From Actinotalea solisilvae (GTDB taxonomy: Bacteria > Actinomycetota > Actinomycetes > Actinomycetales > Cellulomonadaceae): DNA of 64,000 bases. Positions 9,382 through 19,643 of this stretch are shown here, one piece after another. Location: contig NZ_JADDKQ010000021.1 of assembly GCF_016464425.1 (NCBI RefSeq), positions 1 to 64,000 of the forward strand, in the 5' to 3' direction. Numbering within the stretch: position 1 is the stretch's first letter; every line of letters begins with the position of its first letter. Below the pieces are notes generated by a model. That model was not told the origin of the DNA. It did not search any database and saw nothing but the letters and a program-made list of their open reading frames with translations. The translations under genes and the position numbers were made by a program.

Positions 9382-9472
9382 GACCAGCCGGGACCCGTCG
9401 CGGCGCTGCGACCAAGGGTCGTGACGTTCGACGACTCCCCCCCGCGTGGACGACGCCCGTGGGGCGAGACCA
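9312..9472 (+). repeat. Imperfect tandem duplication of the 3' end of rmuC
   Basis: Bases 9312-9386 (last codons of rmuC, stop, and a few bases after) reappear at 9396-9472 with a handful of substitutions and a 2-base gain. The repeat period is 84 bases. In the second copy the stop codon TGA has become CGA and the frame is shifted, so it is not translated from rmuC. Confidence 0.9.
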
Positions 9473-9541
9473 CCCGAGCGCGGTGAGCGCGGGCTCCAGG
9501 CGTGTCACGGCGCCGCCTGTGGGGCGACGCGCCGCGCGACG

Positions 9542-10567
9542 TCAGACGGGCTCGACAGCGATCGCGCGGCGCGGGCCGCGCGTCGGGCGGGCGGGCGCCT
9601 GGCCGGCGGCCTTGAGGTCGGCACGGAGCTCGCGGGGCAGCGAGAACATGAGGTCCTCGGTCGCGGTGCGGACCTCCTCGACGTCGCCGAAGCCGGCGTC
9701 GGCGAGGCGGTCGAGGACGTCGCGCACCAGGATCTCGGGCACCGACGCGCCGGAGGTCACACCGACCGTCGTCGCGCCGTCGAGCCAGGCGGGGTCGATC
9801 TCGGCCGCGCGGTCGATGCGGTAGGAGGCCCGAGCGCCGGCATCGAGGGCGACCTCGACGAGGCGGACCGAGTTCGACGAGTTGGCCGAGCCGACGACGA
9901 TGACGACGTCGCACGACGGGGCGAGCTTCTTCACCGCGACCTGACGGTTCTGCGTCGCGTAGCAGATGTCGTCGCTGGGCGGGTCCTGCAGCGACGGGAA
10001 CCGCTCGCGCAGGCGGCGGACGGTCTCCATCGTCTCGTCGACCGAGAGCGTCGTCTGCGAGAGCCACACGACCTTGTCGGGGTCCCGGACGACGACGTGG
10101 TCGACGTCGTCGGGCGAGTTGACGACCTGGATGTGGTCGGGTGCCTCGCCCGCCGTGCCCTCGACCTCCTCGTGGCCGTCGTGCCCGATGAGGAGGATGT
10201 CGAAGTCGTCGCTCGCGAAGCGGACGGCCTCCTTGTGCACCTTGGTGACGAGGGGGCAGGTGGCGTCGATCGTCTGGAGCGACCGGGCGGCCGCGGCGGC
10301 GTGGACGGCCGGCGAGACGCCGTGGGCGGAGAACACGACGCGCGCGCCCTCGGGCACCTCGTCCGTCTCGTCGACGAACACCGCGCCGCGCTCGGACAGC
10401 GTCTCGACGACGTACTTGTTGTGGACGATCTCCTTGCGCACGTAGACGGGGGCGCCGTAGTGCTCGAGCGCCTTCTCGACGGCGATCACGGCCCGGTCGA
10501 CGCCGGCGCAGTAGCCGCGGGGGGCGGCGAGGAGCACGCGCTTGGCGTCGGGCAGGGTGGAGGTCAC
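9542..10567 (-). CDS. ispH: 4-hydroxy-3-methylbut-2-enyl diphosphate reductase IspH
   Basis: The terminal enzyme of the MEP isoprenoid pathway reduces HMBPP to IPP and DMAPP using a 4Fe-4S cluster. The 341-residue sequence has the three cluster cysteines in their usual settings: C20 in [11 protein letters not shown], one in [15 protein letters not shown], and one in [10 protein letters not shown]. Substrate-binding histidines lie in IVHNKYVV and FSAHGVSP. The SNSSNS-type loop appears as [13 protein letters not shown]. The GTG start at 10567 is the only start that precedes the conserved core. It supplies the C5 units used by the cis-prenyltransferase encoded at 19.6 kb. Confidence 0.98.
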   Translation of the reverse strand: MTSTLPDAKRVLLAAPRGYCAGVDRAVIAVEKALEHYGAPVYVRKEIVHNKYVVETLSERGAVFVDETDEVPEGARVVFSAHGVSPAVHAAAAARSLQTIDATCPLVTKVHKEAVRFASDDFDILLIGHDGHEEVEGTAGEAPDHIQVVNSPDDVDHVVVRDPDKVVWLSQTTLSVDETMETVRRLRERFPSLQDPPSDDICYATQNRQVAVKKLAPSCDVVIVVGSANSSNSVRLVEVALDAGARASYRIDRAAEIDPAWLDGATTVGVTSGASVPEILVRDVLDRLADAGFGDVEEVRTATEDLMFSLPRELRADLKAAGQAPARPTRGPRRAIAVEPV

Positions 10568-10670
10568 GCGCCCAGTCTACGAAACCGTCGCGCGCCGACC
10601 GGCCCGGGCGAGTCCGCTGCGCTGAGAGCGCAACGGGGAGGACAGGCGCGTCGAGCAGGCGGACGGCCGG

Positions 10671-10809
10671 CCCTGGGCCCACGCACCGGGCGGGAGGCGG
10701 GGGCGTCGGCACGCCGGCCCTGGGCCCGCGCACCGGGCGGGAGGCCGGGGCGTCGGCACGCCCGCCCCGGGGCCCGCGCACCGGGCGGGAGGCCGGGGCG
10801 TCGGTCCGG
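10671..10809. repeat. Three tandem copies of a 47-bp unit upstream of xseA
   Basis: Copies lie at 10671-10717, 10718-10764 and 10765-10809 (the last 45 bases long). The common core is GCACCGGGCGGGAGGC followed by GGGGCGTCGG. The array fills most of the ispH-xseA divergent intergenic space and ends about 17 bases before the xseA start codon, so copy number could affect expression of either gene. Confidence 0.9.
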
Positions 10810-10826
10810 GGTGGCAGGGTGGACCC

Positions 10827-12238
10827 GTGAGCGATCCGACCGAGACCCGAGCCGTGGCCGGGACCGCCGTGCGGCAGCCGCTCCCGGCTCGGGCGCTCGA
10901 GACGACGCCGGCGCGGCCGTGGCCGGTGCGCCACCTCTCCGCCCGCATCGGCGAGTACGTGCACCGCATGCCGGGCGTGTGGGTCGAGGGTCAGGTCGTG
11001 CAGCTCAACCGGCGCCCGGGGGCGTCGCTCGCGTTCCTCACGCTGCGCGACACCGACGCGGACATCTCCCTGCCGGTCAGCCTCCACACGCGCGTCCTCG
11101 ACGCCGCGGCGAGCACCATCAGCGAGGGCGCGCACGTCGTCGTCCACGTGACGCCGCGGTTCTGGGCCAAGCGCGGCACGCTGCAGATGGAGGCCGACGA
11201 GATCCGCGCCGTCGGCCTCGGCGACCTGCTCGCGCGGATCGAGCACCTGCGCCGGCTCCTGGCTGCCGAGGGCCTGTTCGACGCCGCACGCAAGCGACCG
11301 CTGCCGTTCCTCCCCCGCGTCGTGGGGCTCGTGTGCGGCCGGGAGTCGAAGGCCGAGCACGACGTCGTCGTCAACGCCCGGGCGCGCTGGCCCCAGGTGC
11401 GCTTCGAGATCCGCGAGGTCGCCGTGCAGGGCCTGCGCGCCGTCCCCGAGGTCGGGGCGGCGATCGCCGAGCTCGACGCGCGCTCCGACGTCGACGTCAT
11501 CGTCGTCGCGCGCGGCGGAGGGTCGGTCGAGGACCTCCTGCCCTTCAGCAACGAGGCGCTCGTCCGCGCGGTCGCCGGCTGCCGGACGCCGCTCGTCAGC
11601 GCGATCGGCCACGAGACGGACGCTCCCCTGCTGGACCTCGTCGCCGACGTCCGGGCGTCGACGCCGACCGACGCCGCCAAGCGCATCGTGCCCGACGTGC
11701 GCGAGGAGAGGCACAAGGTCCAGGTGGCGCGCACCCGGCTCCGCGCGGCGCTCACCGGGATGCTGCACCGCGAGTCCGACCGCCTCGCCGCGGTGCGGTC
11801 GCGCCCGTGCCTCGCGCGCCCCGAGGCCATGCTCGAGGGACGCCACGACGCGGTCACGAGGCTGCGCGCCGCCGCGTCGCGCGCGCTCGACGACGCCCTG
11901 CGGACCGCCGACGCCGACGTCGAGCGGCTCGCGGTGCAGGTGCGCGCGCTGTCCCCCGCCGCGACCCTCGCCCGCGGCTACGCGGTGGTGCAGCGCGCGG
12001 ACGACGGCGCGGTCGTCCGGTCCCCCGAGGACGCCGCCCCGGGTGCCGACCTGCGGCTCCGTGTCGCGCACGGCGAGCTCGCCGCGCGCGTGACCGAGCA
12101 CGGCGGTGGCCCTGCGGGCGGTGCCCGGCCTGCTGCCACGACGGCGACGCCCGCCCCCGACCGGCCCACGACAGCCTCGCGGAGGAGGAGCAGGCCCGGC
12201 CCGGCCCCGGCGCCGTCCGCGGCCGACGGCACCACCGG

Positions 12239-12242
<4 letters not shown>
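10827..12242 (+). CDS. xseA: Exodeoxyribonuclease VII large subunit
   Basis: The catalytic subunit of exonuclease VII, which degrades single-stranded DNA from both ends. The 471-residue protein has an N-terminal OB-fold (about 35-135, including [20 protein letters not shown]) and the catalytic domain with [20 protein letters not shown] and [21 protein letters not shown] long coiled-coil region follows (about 300-390), then a low-complexity Pro/Ala/Thr tail from about residue 430. GTG start at 10827. It overlaps xseB by 4 bases (GTGA), as expected for a fixed subunit ratio. Confidence 0.97.
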
Positions 12243-12609
<367 letters not shown>

Positions 12610-12613
<4 letters not shown>

Positions 12614-13671
12614 CGGACTCCACCACCCCCGCACCCGACGTCGTCGGCGGCTCGGCCGCCGCCCCTGCGGGACTCGTCGAGCAGGACGTCACGCAGGGCG
12701 CCCTCACGCCCGTGCCCGAGGAGGACGTCGTGGTCGCGTCGGAGCCGGCCGAGCGGCGCGCCCTCGTCATCGGGGAGGCGCTCATCGACGTCGTGCGCCG
12801 CGCGGACGGCTCGGGCGAGGAGCACCCGGGCGGCAGCCCGGCGAACGTGGCGCTCGGACTCGGCCGCCTCGGGCGCGAGGTGGACCTGCTCACCTGGTTC
12901 GGCGACGACGCGCACGGCGCGCTCCTGCGCCGGCACCTCGAGGCGTCCGGCGTCGCGATCGCTCCCGGGAGCGACACGGCGGACCGGACGTCCGTGGCGA
13001 CGGCCGTCCTGGACGCCGACGGCGTCGCGACCTACGAGTTCGACCTGTCGTGGCACGTGCCCGCCAAGTGGGCGTCGCCGCCCGCCGTGCCGCTCGTCGT
13101 GCACACCGGGTCGATCGCCGCCGTCCTCGAGCCCGGCGGGCCCGACGTCGCGAACATCCTCGCCGCGCACCGCGACTCGGCGACCCTCACGTACGACCCG
13201 AACCTGCGCCCGTCCCTCATGCCCCCGCCCGAGGTGACGCGCCCCGTCGTCGAGGCCCTCGTCGCGCTCGCCGACGTGGTCAAGGTCTCCGACGAGGACC
13301 TCACGTGGCTCGAGCCGGGCACCCACCCGCTCGAGGTCGCCCGCCGGTGGGCGGCGAGCGGTCCCGCCGTCGTCGTCGTGACGCGCGGCGGCGAAGGAGC
13401 GACGGCGCTCACGGCCGCGTACGAGCTCGACGTCGCGGCGCCGCGCGTCACGGTCGCGGACACCGTCGGCGCCGGCGACTCGTTCATGGCGGGGCTCGTC
13501 GACGGGCTGTGGTCGGCCGGGCTGCTCGGCGCCGACCGCCGCACCGCGCTGCGCGAGGCCGACGAGGTCACGCTCCGGTCGGTGCTCGCGCGCTGCGCCG
13601 AGATCGCCGCGATCACCGTGAGCCGCGCGGGCGCCAACCCGCCGACCGCCGCGGAGCTCGAGGACCGCTGA
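12610..13671 (+). CDS. PfkB-family carbohydrate kinase (fructokinase-like)
   Basis: A 353-residue ribokinase-fold sugar kinase that phosphorylates a sugar or sugar derivative with ATP. The substrate-side motif is [15 protein letters not shown] at about residues 76-90. The C-terminal signature is [20 protein letters not shown] at about 285-305, with the catalytic Asp in GAGDSF. The first 45 residues are a family-atypical acidic, Ala/Pro-rich extension ahead of the [12 protein letters not shown] strand. The ATG start at 12610 overlaps the xseB stop (ATGA), giving a three-gene xseA-xseB-kinase run. Substrate not determinable from sequence; fructose-like is a guess. Confidence 0.9.
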
Positions 13672-13745
13672 GCGAGGCGGCCACGCCCGGGCGCAGCGGC
13701 AGACGCCGGCGCGCACCGGGCGGACCGGGCGGACCATGCGCTCGC

Positions 13746-15053
13746 TCAGCCGGCCCCTCCGCCGACGCCGACCGAGACCCCGCCGCCCGCGCCGCCGTCC
13801 TGGCGGTCGAGCTCGTCGAGCGTCAGGAGGACCAGGGACGCCGTCCAGGCGAGGGGTGCGACCGCCGACGGGCTGCCGTCCCAGAGGACCTTCTCGGGCA
13901 GCGCGCCCTCCGCGGTCCGGTGCGCGTCGAGCCAGTCGAGGGTCGCCGTGGCCGCAGCCACGTCGCCCGACGCCGCCGCGGTGAGCCCGAACACCGCCGT
14001 CGTGGGGGTCCAGGACACGCCGTCGCGCTTCCAGCCCGCGCCCGGCGCTAGCCCGCCCGCGGGCCGCACCATCGACGCCGACGCCGCCTGCCACGCCGCC
14101 GTGACCTCGGGGTCCGCCGGGGCGAACGGCGGCATGAGGAAGGCGACAGCCGTGTCCTGCTGCTGCCCGCCGAGCCGGCGCGGGTAGGCCGGGGCGAACT
14201 GCTCGACCCCGCGGGCGAGGAGGGCCTCGAGGTCGTCGGTCGGCTCGAGGTCGAGCGCCGCGACGACGTCGTCGGACGCGCGCACGCCCGCGAGCAGCGG
14301 CGCCGCGGTGCCGAGCGTGGGGACCCGCTCGTGGACCTCCCAGTAGTCGGGGAAGACGCCGGGGAGGCCCGACTCGGCGTCGACGTGGTCGGCGATCGCG
14401 GCGAGCGAGCGCTCGACGAGCGGGCGCAGCTCCTCGAGCCCGGCCGTGCGGGCGCGGCCCGGCTCGGCCGCGGCGTACCACTCGGCGACCGCCCAGAGCA
14501 CCCAGCCGTTGCCGTCGAGCTGGGGGCCGCGGTCGTCGGGCACGTCGCCCTGGCCGTCGGGCAGGTAGCGCGCCTCGAAGACGCCGTCGGTCGATCGCTC
14601 GGCCTGCATGTCGCGCAGGTAGGTCAGGATCTCGTGCGCGTCGTCGGTGTGGCCGGTGCGTGCGAGCGCGACGGCCGTGAAGGACGCGTCCCGGGGCCAG
14701 ACGTAGCGCCACCCCGGGCTCGCGGCGGCGACCGCGGCCCCGCCGGGCAGCACGAGCGCGTCGAGGTCGCGCAGGGCCTGCTCGGCGAGCGGCGCGTAGC
14801 GCTCCGGGCCGGGGACCGTGCCCTCCGCGAGCCACGCGTCCTGACGCGCCTGCTGCGCGGGGTGGCTCGACGCCGTGTCGCCGACGAGCACGAGCTCGGG
14901 GTGGCCCGACGCGTCGAGGACGACGCCCTCGGAGTAGAGGGGGATGGCCGCGAAGGCGGGCTCGAAGGGGCTCGAGGCCGCGCCGCAGGACGCGACGACG
15001 GCGACCGCGACGGCGCCGCCCGCCGCGAGCCGCCACCGGTCCGCACGAGCCAC
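13746..15053 (-). CDS. GH15-like (alpha/alpha)6-barrel lipoprotein
   Basis: A 435-residue exported protein. The GTG at 15053 gives a short basic N-terminus, a hydrophobic stretch and lipobox VASC at about residues 18-21, so it should be a lipid-anchored exoprotein. The body resembles glucoamylase-like family 15 glycosidases: WRYVWPRDASFTAVALARTG at about 112-131, followed by DGNGWVLWAVAEWY and a late FGLTAAASGDVAAA region. Expected role is hydrolysis of an alpha-linked glucan or oligosaccharide at the cell surface. Catalytic glutamates could not be assigned with certainty. It ends in a Gly-rich tail. Confidence 0.8.
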   Translation of the reverse strand: MARADRWRLAAGGAVAVAVVASCGAASSPFEPAFAAIPLYSEGVVLDASGHPELVLVGDTASSHPAQQARQDAWLAEGTVPGPERYAPLAEQALRDLDALVLPGGAAVAAASPGWRYVWPRDASFTAVALARTGHTDDAHEILTYLRDMQAERSTDGVFEARYLPDGQGDVPDDRGPQLDGNGWVLWAVAEWYAAAEPGRARTAGLEELRPLVERSLAAIADHVDAESGLPGVFPDYWEVHERVPTLGTAAPLLAGVRASDDVVAALDLEPTDDLEALLARGVEQFAPAYPRRLGGQQQDTAVAFLMPPFAPADPEVTAAWQAASASMVRPAGGLAPGAGWKRDGVSWTPTTAVFGLTAAASGDVAAATATLDWLDAHRTAEGALPEKVLWDGSPSAVAPLAWTASLVLLTLDELDRQDGGAGGGVSVGVGGGAG

Positions 15054-15237
15054 GCCCCGACGGTACCCGCCACCGTGACCTCGTCGTGACCTTCCGGCGG
15101 CCGCGTCACCCGGGCCGCCTACGCCCGCCGGCGCCGCACTCCCGCCGCACGGACCTCGCGCGCCGTGCTGGACGGTCCTCGGCCGCCGGAGGACGATGAC
15201 GCGCACACCGAGCTCGCGCGACGCACCGGAGGTGGCC

Positions 15238-15657
15238 GTGGTCCCCGACGTCAACATCTGGGCCGTGCTGGTCGCGACGCTGTCGACCCTGGTCGTCGGC
15301 TCGATCTGGTACACGCCGAAGGTCTTCGGCACCTGGTGGATGGAGGCGGCTCGCGTCGACCGCGCCAAGGCCGAGGCCGCGGGCCTGCGGCCGATCCTGC
15401 TCACCGTCGTCGTGAGCTTCGTGACCGCGTGGGTGCTCGCGGGCGCGACGTCGATCGCGCACGAGTTCTACGACGGGACCTTCCTCGTCGACGCCCTCGT
15501 CACCGGCCTGTTCCTGTGGGCGGGCTTCACCGCGGCCCGGATCGCGACGCACGACGCGTTCGAGGGGCGCCCGGGGCGGCTCACGCTGCTGACGGTGGCC
15601 CACGAGCTCGTCACCGTCCTCGTGATGTCCGTCGTCATCGGGTTGTTCGGCATCTGA
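15238..15657 (+). CDS. DUF1761 family membrane protein
   Basis: A 139-residue protein with four predicted transmembrane segments: AVLVATLSTLVVGSIWY, ILLTVVVSFVTAWVLAG, ALVTGLFLWAGFTAARI and ELVTVLVMSVVIGLFGI. The SIWYTPKVFGTWWM stretch after the first helix is typical of DUF1761. No function is known for the family. I chose the GTG at 15238 because GGAGG lies 5 bases before it. An ATG at 15196 would add 14 residues but its ribosome site is only 2 bases away. Confidence 0.8.
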   Translation: MVPDVNIWAVLVATLSTLVVGSIWYTPKVFGTWWMEAARVDRAKAEAAGLRPILLTVVVSFVTAWVLAGATSIAHEFYDGTFLVDALVTGLFLWAGFTAARIATHDAFEGRPGRLTLLTVAHELVTVLVMSVVIGLFGI

Positions 15658-15713
15658 GCGTCGGCATGTGGGCACGCCCGCCACCACGCCGGGCCGTTTG
15701 CCAGGATGGCGGC

Positions 15714-16370
15714 ATGCCGAACCGACCCACACCCGCGCAGGCCTGGACGTCGCTGCTCGAGGGCAACGACCGGTTCGTCCGCGGCGAGATGCAGCACCCG
15801 TCGCAGGACGCCGCGCGCCGGGCCGACGTGAGCACCAACCAGGACCCGTTCGCGGTGGTGTTCGGGTGCTCCGACTCCCGGGTCGCGGCCGAGATCATCT
15901 TCGACCGGGGCCTGGGCGACCTCTTCGTGGTGCGCACCGCGGGCCACGTGGTCGACACGACCGTCATCGGCTCCATCGAGTACGGCGTCGACATCCTCCA
16001 CGCGCCGCTCGTCATCGTGCTCGGCCACGACTCGTGCGGTGCGGTGGGTGCCGCGGCCGACGCGCTCGCCACGGGCCGCATGCCGTCCGGCTTCGTGCGC
16101 GCGGTCGTCGACCGGGTGATCCCGAGCATCGTCGCCCTGCCGGACCCGACGGACGAGGGCGCGCACGACCCGACCGCCCCGCGCCTGGCCCCGTCGGCGG
16201 CGGACCTCGGCCGGGAGCACGTGCGGCACACGGTCCGGATGCTCCAGAGCTACTCGGCCGGGCTGAGCACCGCGGTCGCGGAGGGCCGCTGCGCGATCGT
16301 GGGTCTCGAGTACGCCCTCGCCGAGGGGCGCGTCCGGCTCGTCGAGGCGCGTGGGCCCATCGAGGCCTGA
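15714..16370 (+). CDS. Beta-carbonic anhydrase
   Basis: A 218-residue zinc enzyme that interconverts CO2 and bicarbonate. The zinc ligands are C52 (in FGCSDSRV), H105 and C108 (in GHDSCGAV), with the D54-R56 dyad conserved. The insert between residues 140 and 160 (PDPTDEGAHDPTAPR) is longer than usual. The ATG at 15714 follows AGGATGG by a few bases. It stands upstream of fumC but has a 78-base gap and no overlap, so co-transcription is uncertain. Confidence 0.95.
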   Translation: MPNRPTPAQAWTSLLEGNDRFVRGEMQHPSQDAARRADVSTNQDPFAVVFGCSDSRVAAEIIFDRGLGDLFVVRTAGHVVDTTVIGSIEYGVDILHAPLVIVLGHDSCGAVGAAADALATGRMPSGFVRAVVDRVIPSIVALPDPTDEGAHDPTAPRLAPSAADLGREHVRHTVRMLQSYSAGLSTAVAEGRCAIVGLEYALAEGRVRLVEARGPIEA

Positions 16371-16448
16371 CCGGCGTCGTCTCGGGCGGCGCGGGGGCGG
16401 TGCCCGGGCGCTCCGGATCACGGCGCGCCCGGTGGGAGGATGGCCACC

Positions 16449-17933
16449 ATGACCGACACCACCGTGGGCACCGGAGCCCAGGCCACCACAGACGCAGCGG
16501 GCGCGGGCAGCACCGGCACGACGAGCACCACCGGCGTCCCCGCCGGCTTCCGCGTCGAGCACGACACGATGGGCGACGTCCTCGTCCCCGCCGACGCGCT
16601 GTACCGCGCGCAGACCCAGCGCGCCGTCGAGAACTTCCCCATCTCGGGGACGCGGCTCGAGCGCGGGCACATCGAGGCGCTCGCCCGGATCAAGAAGGCC
16701 GCCGCGCGCGCGAACGCCGAGCTGGGCGTCCTCGAGCAGGACGTCGCCGACGCGATCGTCGCGGCCGCCGACGACGTCGCCTCGGGCGCGCGCGACGACC
16801 AGTTCCCGGTCGACGTCTTCCAGACCGGCTCGGGCACGTCCTCGAACATGAACACCAACGAGGTCCTCGCCACGCTCGCGACGCAGCACCTCGGCCGCCC
16901 GGTGCACCCGAACGACCACGTCAACGCATCCCAGTCCTCCAACGACGTGTTCCCCACGTCGGTGCACGTCGCGGCCACCGCGGGCGTCGTCGGCGACCTC
17001 GTGCCCGCGCTGGAGCACCTCGCGGCCGCGCTCGAGCGCAAGGCCGAGGCGTTCGCGCACGTCGTGAAGTCCGGCCGGACGCACCTCATGGACGCCACGC
17101 CCGTGACGCTCGGCCAGGAGTTCGGTGGGTACGCGGCGGCCGTGCGCTACGGCGTCGAGCGCCTGCAGGCCGCGCTCCCCCGCGTGGCCGAGGTCCCGCT
17201 CGGCGGCACCGCCGTGGGGACGGGCATCAACACGCCGGCGGGCTTCCCGCAGCGCGTCATCGCGCTGCTCCGCGAGGACACGGGCCTGCCGCTCACCGAG
17301 GCGCGCGACCACTTCGAGGCCCAGAGCGCGCGCGACGGGCTCGTCGAGCTGTCGGGTGCGCTGCGCACCATCGCCGTGAGCCTCACGAAGATCTGCAACG
17401 ACCTGCGCTGGATGGGCTCGGGCCCGAACACGGGGCTCGGCGAGATCTTCCTGCCCGACCTGCAGCCGGGCTCGTCGATCATGCCGGGCAAGGTCAACCC
17501 CGTGGTGCCCGAGGCCGTGCTCATGGTGGCCGCGCGCGTGGTCGGCAACGACGCGACGGTCGCCTGGGCCGGCGCGAGCGGCTCGTTCGAGCTCAACGTG
17601 CAGATCCCCGTCATCGCGCTGGGGGTGCTCGAGTCGGTGCGGCTCCTCGCCAACGCGTCGCGCCTGCTCGCGGACCGCACGGTCGACGGCATCGTCGCGA
17701 ACGAGGAGCGGGCGCGCGCGTACGCGGAGTCGTCCCCGTCGATCGTCACGCCGCTCAACCGCGCGATCGGCTACGAGGCCGCGGCGAAGGTCGCCAAGCA
17801 CGCCGTCGCGCACGGCGTGACGGTGCGCCAGGCCGTCGTCGACCTCGGCTTCGTCGAGCGCGGCGAGGTCACCGAGCCCCAGCTCGACGAGGCGCTCGAC
17901 GTCATGTCGATGACCCGCCCCCCGCAGCCCTGA
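16449..17933 (+). CDS. fumC: Class II fumarate hydratase
   Basis: TCA-cycle enzyme converting fumarate to L-malate; homotetramer without iron-sulfur cluster. The 494-residue protein has [36 protein letters not shown], and the superfamily signature [16 protein letters not shown] with its mobile catalytic loop serine. About 30 Thr/Gly/Ala-rich residues precede the conserved core. GGGAGG ends one base before an ATG at 16440, so the ATG at 16449, 9 bases after the site, is the better start. The locus corresponds to mycobacterial fum (Rv1098c) next to phoH2. Confidence 0.96.
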   Translation: MTDTTVGTGAQATTDAAGAGSTGTTSTTGVPAGFRVEHDTMGDVLVPADALYRAQTQRAVENFPISGTRLERGHIEALARIKKAAARANAELGVLEQDVADAIVAAADDVASGARDDQFPVDVFQTGSGTSSNMNTNEVLATLATQHLGRPVHPNDHVNASQSSNDVFPTSVHVAATAGVVGDLVPALEHLAAALERKAEAFAHVVKSGRTHLMDATPVTLGQEFGGYAAAVRYGVERLQAALPRVAEVPLGGTAVGTGINTPAGFPQRVIALLREDTGLPLTEARDHFEAQSARDGLVELSGALRTIAVSLTKICNDLRWMGSGPNTGLGEIFLPDLQPGSSIMPGKVNPVVPEAVLMVAARVVGNDATVAWAGASGSFELNVQIPVIALGVLESVRLLANASRLLADRTVDGIVANEERARAYAESSPSIVTPLNRAIGYEAAAKVAKHAVAHGVTVRQAVVDLGFVERGEVTEPQLDEALDVMSMTRPPQP

Positions 17934-17966
17934 CCGCCCCGCCCCACCCGGCCCTGCCGCCCCACC

Positions 17967-18038
17967 CCCTCGCCGAGATGACGACTCCGGTCGGCGTGCC
18001 GCCCGGACACGCCGCGCGAACCGTCGTCTCGGCGAGGG
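17967..18038. terminator. Bidirectional hairpin between convergent fumC and phoH
   Basis: The outer arms are CCCTCGCCGAGA (17967-17978) plus CGAC (17982-17985) against GTCGTCTCGGCGAGGG (18023-18038), with a 3-base bulge in the left arm. Inside the loop a second perfect 7-bp stem, CGGCGTG/CACGCCG, is nested, so a cruciform is possible. It stands between two converging stops, as a shared terminator would. No U tract follows, as is usual in high-GC actinobacteria. Confidence 0.75.
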
Positions 18039-18060
18039 TGGGGCTCGGGGGAGGTGGGGG

Positions 18061-19371
18061 TCAGACCTCGATGCCCTCGAGGAGCTCGGTGACCAGGGCG
18101 GCGACGGGCGAGCGCTCGGAGCGCGTGAGGGTCACGTGCGCGAAGAGCGGGTGGCCCTTGAGCGCCTCGATGACCGCCGCGACGCCGTCGTGCCGGCCGA
18201 CGCGCAGGTTGTCGCGCTGCGCGACGTCGTGCGTGAGGACGACGCGTGAGCTCTGGCCGATCCGCGACAGCACCGTGAGCAGCACGTTGCGCTCGAGCGA
18301 CTGCGCCTCGTCGACGATGACGAACGCGTCGTGCAGCGAGCGCCCGCGGATGTGGGTGAGCGGCAGGACCTCGAGCATGCCGCGGTCCATGACCTCCTCG
18401 ACGACCTCCTGCGACACGAGCGCGCCGAGCGTGTCGAAGACCGCCTGGGCCCAGGGCCCCATCTTCTCGGCCTCGGAGCCCGGCAGGTAGCCGAGGTCCT
18501 GGCCGCCCACGGCGTACAGCGGGCGGAAGACCATGACCTTGCGGTGCTGGCGCCGCTCGAGCACCGCCTCGAGGCCCGCGCACAGGGCGAGCGCGGACTT
18601 GCCGGTCCCCGCACGCCCGCCGAGCGAGACGATCCCGATCTCCTCGTCGAGCAGGAGGTCGATCGCGATCCGCTGCTCGGCGCTGCGACCGTGCACCCCG
18701 AAGACGTCCTGGTCCCCGCGGACGAGCCGCAGGCGCTTGTCCGCCGTGACGCGCGCGAGCGCCGACCCGCGTGGCGAGTGGACGACGGCGCCCGTGTGGA
18801 CGAGCAGCGGGCCGGTGTCCTGCCCCGTGAGGTCGACGTCGGCCAGGTCGAGGCGCTCGTGCTCCCAGAGGGAGGCCATCTGCTGCTCGGCCACCTGGAG
18901 GTCCGTGAGGCCCGTCCAGCCGGAGTCGACCGCGAGCTCGTGGCGGTACTCCTCGGCCGTGAGGCCCACGGCCGAGGCCTTGACGCGCAGCGGCAGGTCC
19001 TTCGACACGAGGGTCACGTCCTGGCCCTCGTCCGCGAGGTTCTTCGCGACGGCGAGGATGCGCGTGTCGTTGTCGCCCAGGCGGAACCCCGCGGGCAGGC
19101 ACTGGGGGTCGATGTGGTTGAGCTCGACCCGCAGGGTGCCGCCGACGTCGCCCACGGGCACGGCCTCGTCGAGCCTGCCGTGGGTCACGCGCAGGTCGTC
19201 GAGCATCCGCAGGGCGCTGCGCGCGAAGTAGCCGAGCTCGGCGTGGTGGCGCTTGGCCTCGAGCTCGGTGATCACGACGACGGGGAGCACGACGTCGTGC
19301 TCGGCGAAGCGCAGGATCGCACGCGGGTCGGACAGCAGGACGGAGGTGTCGAGCACGAACACACGGCTCAC
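18061..19371 (-). CDS. phoH2: PIN-PhoH fusion protein (PhoH2)
   Basis: A 436-residue two-domain protein. The N-terminal PIN ribonuclease domain (about 1-135) starts [16 protein letters not shown] and carries acidic metal ligands in [18 protein letters not shown] and [11 protein letters not shown]. The C-terminal PhoH ATPase (about 225-430) has Walker [17 protein letters not shown] and Walker [12 protein letters not shown]. The mycobacterial PhoH2 is an RNA helicase/RNase that unwinds and cuts RNA. The GTG start at 19371 follows GGGAGGAGC. No antitoxin-like small gene is visible directly upstream. Confidence 0.95.
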   Translation of the reverse strand: MSRVFVLDTSVLLSDPRAILRFAEHDVVLPVVVITELEAKRHHAELGYFARSALRMLDDLRVTHGRLDEAVPVGDVGGTLRVELNHIDPQCLPAGFRLGDNDTRILAVAKNLADEGQDVTLVSKDLPLRVKASAVGLTAEEYRHELAVDSGWTGLTDLQVAEQQMASLWEHERLDLADVDLTGQDTGPLLVHTGAVVHSPRGSALARVTADKRLRLVRGDQDVFGVHGRSAEQRIAIDLLLDEEIGIVSLGGRAGTGKSALALCAGLEAVLERRQHRKVMVFRPLYAVGGQDLGYLPGSEAEKMGPWAQAVFDTLGALVSQEVVEEVMDRGMLEVLPLTHIRGRSLHDAFVIVDEAQSLERNVLLTVLSRIGQSSRVVLTHDVAQRDNLRVGRHDGVAAVIEALKGHPLFAHVTLTRSERSPVAALVTELLEGIEV

Positions 19372-19643
19372 GGGAGCTCCTCCCGGCGCGGTCAGCGCCG
19401 TTGTGGCTGCCTGACGCCGGCCGAGAGCCGGCGCCCTGCTGGACGGGCCCGGTCGGCCGGCCCGAGGGCCGGTCGCGGGCCCTCCTCCCGGAGCGGGTGC
19501 TCCATGGGCTGGCCTCCCAGGAGACGACGGGTGTCGTCCGATGCGCCGGACGCTACGCCCGGCCCCCGGCACGGGCCGCCCGCGACACGCGCGCGCGCCG
19601 AGTGTTCACACGCCGGTCATCCGCTCAGGTGACGGTCGGGCCG

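Noticed and set aside
10671-10809. 47-bp tandem units as a CRISPR array
   Set aside because: The units abut with no unique spacers between them.
18061-19371. PIN-PhoH as the toxin of a toxin-antitoxin pair
   Set aside because: Mycobacterial PhoH2 has been discussed with an upstream antitoxin-like gene, but 19372-19643 holds no small gene with a ribosome site.
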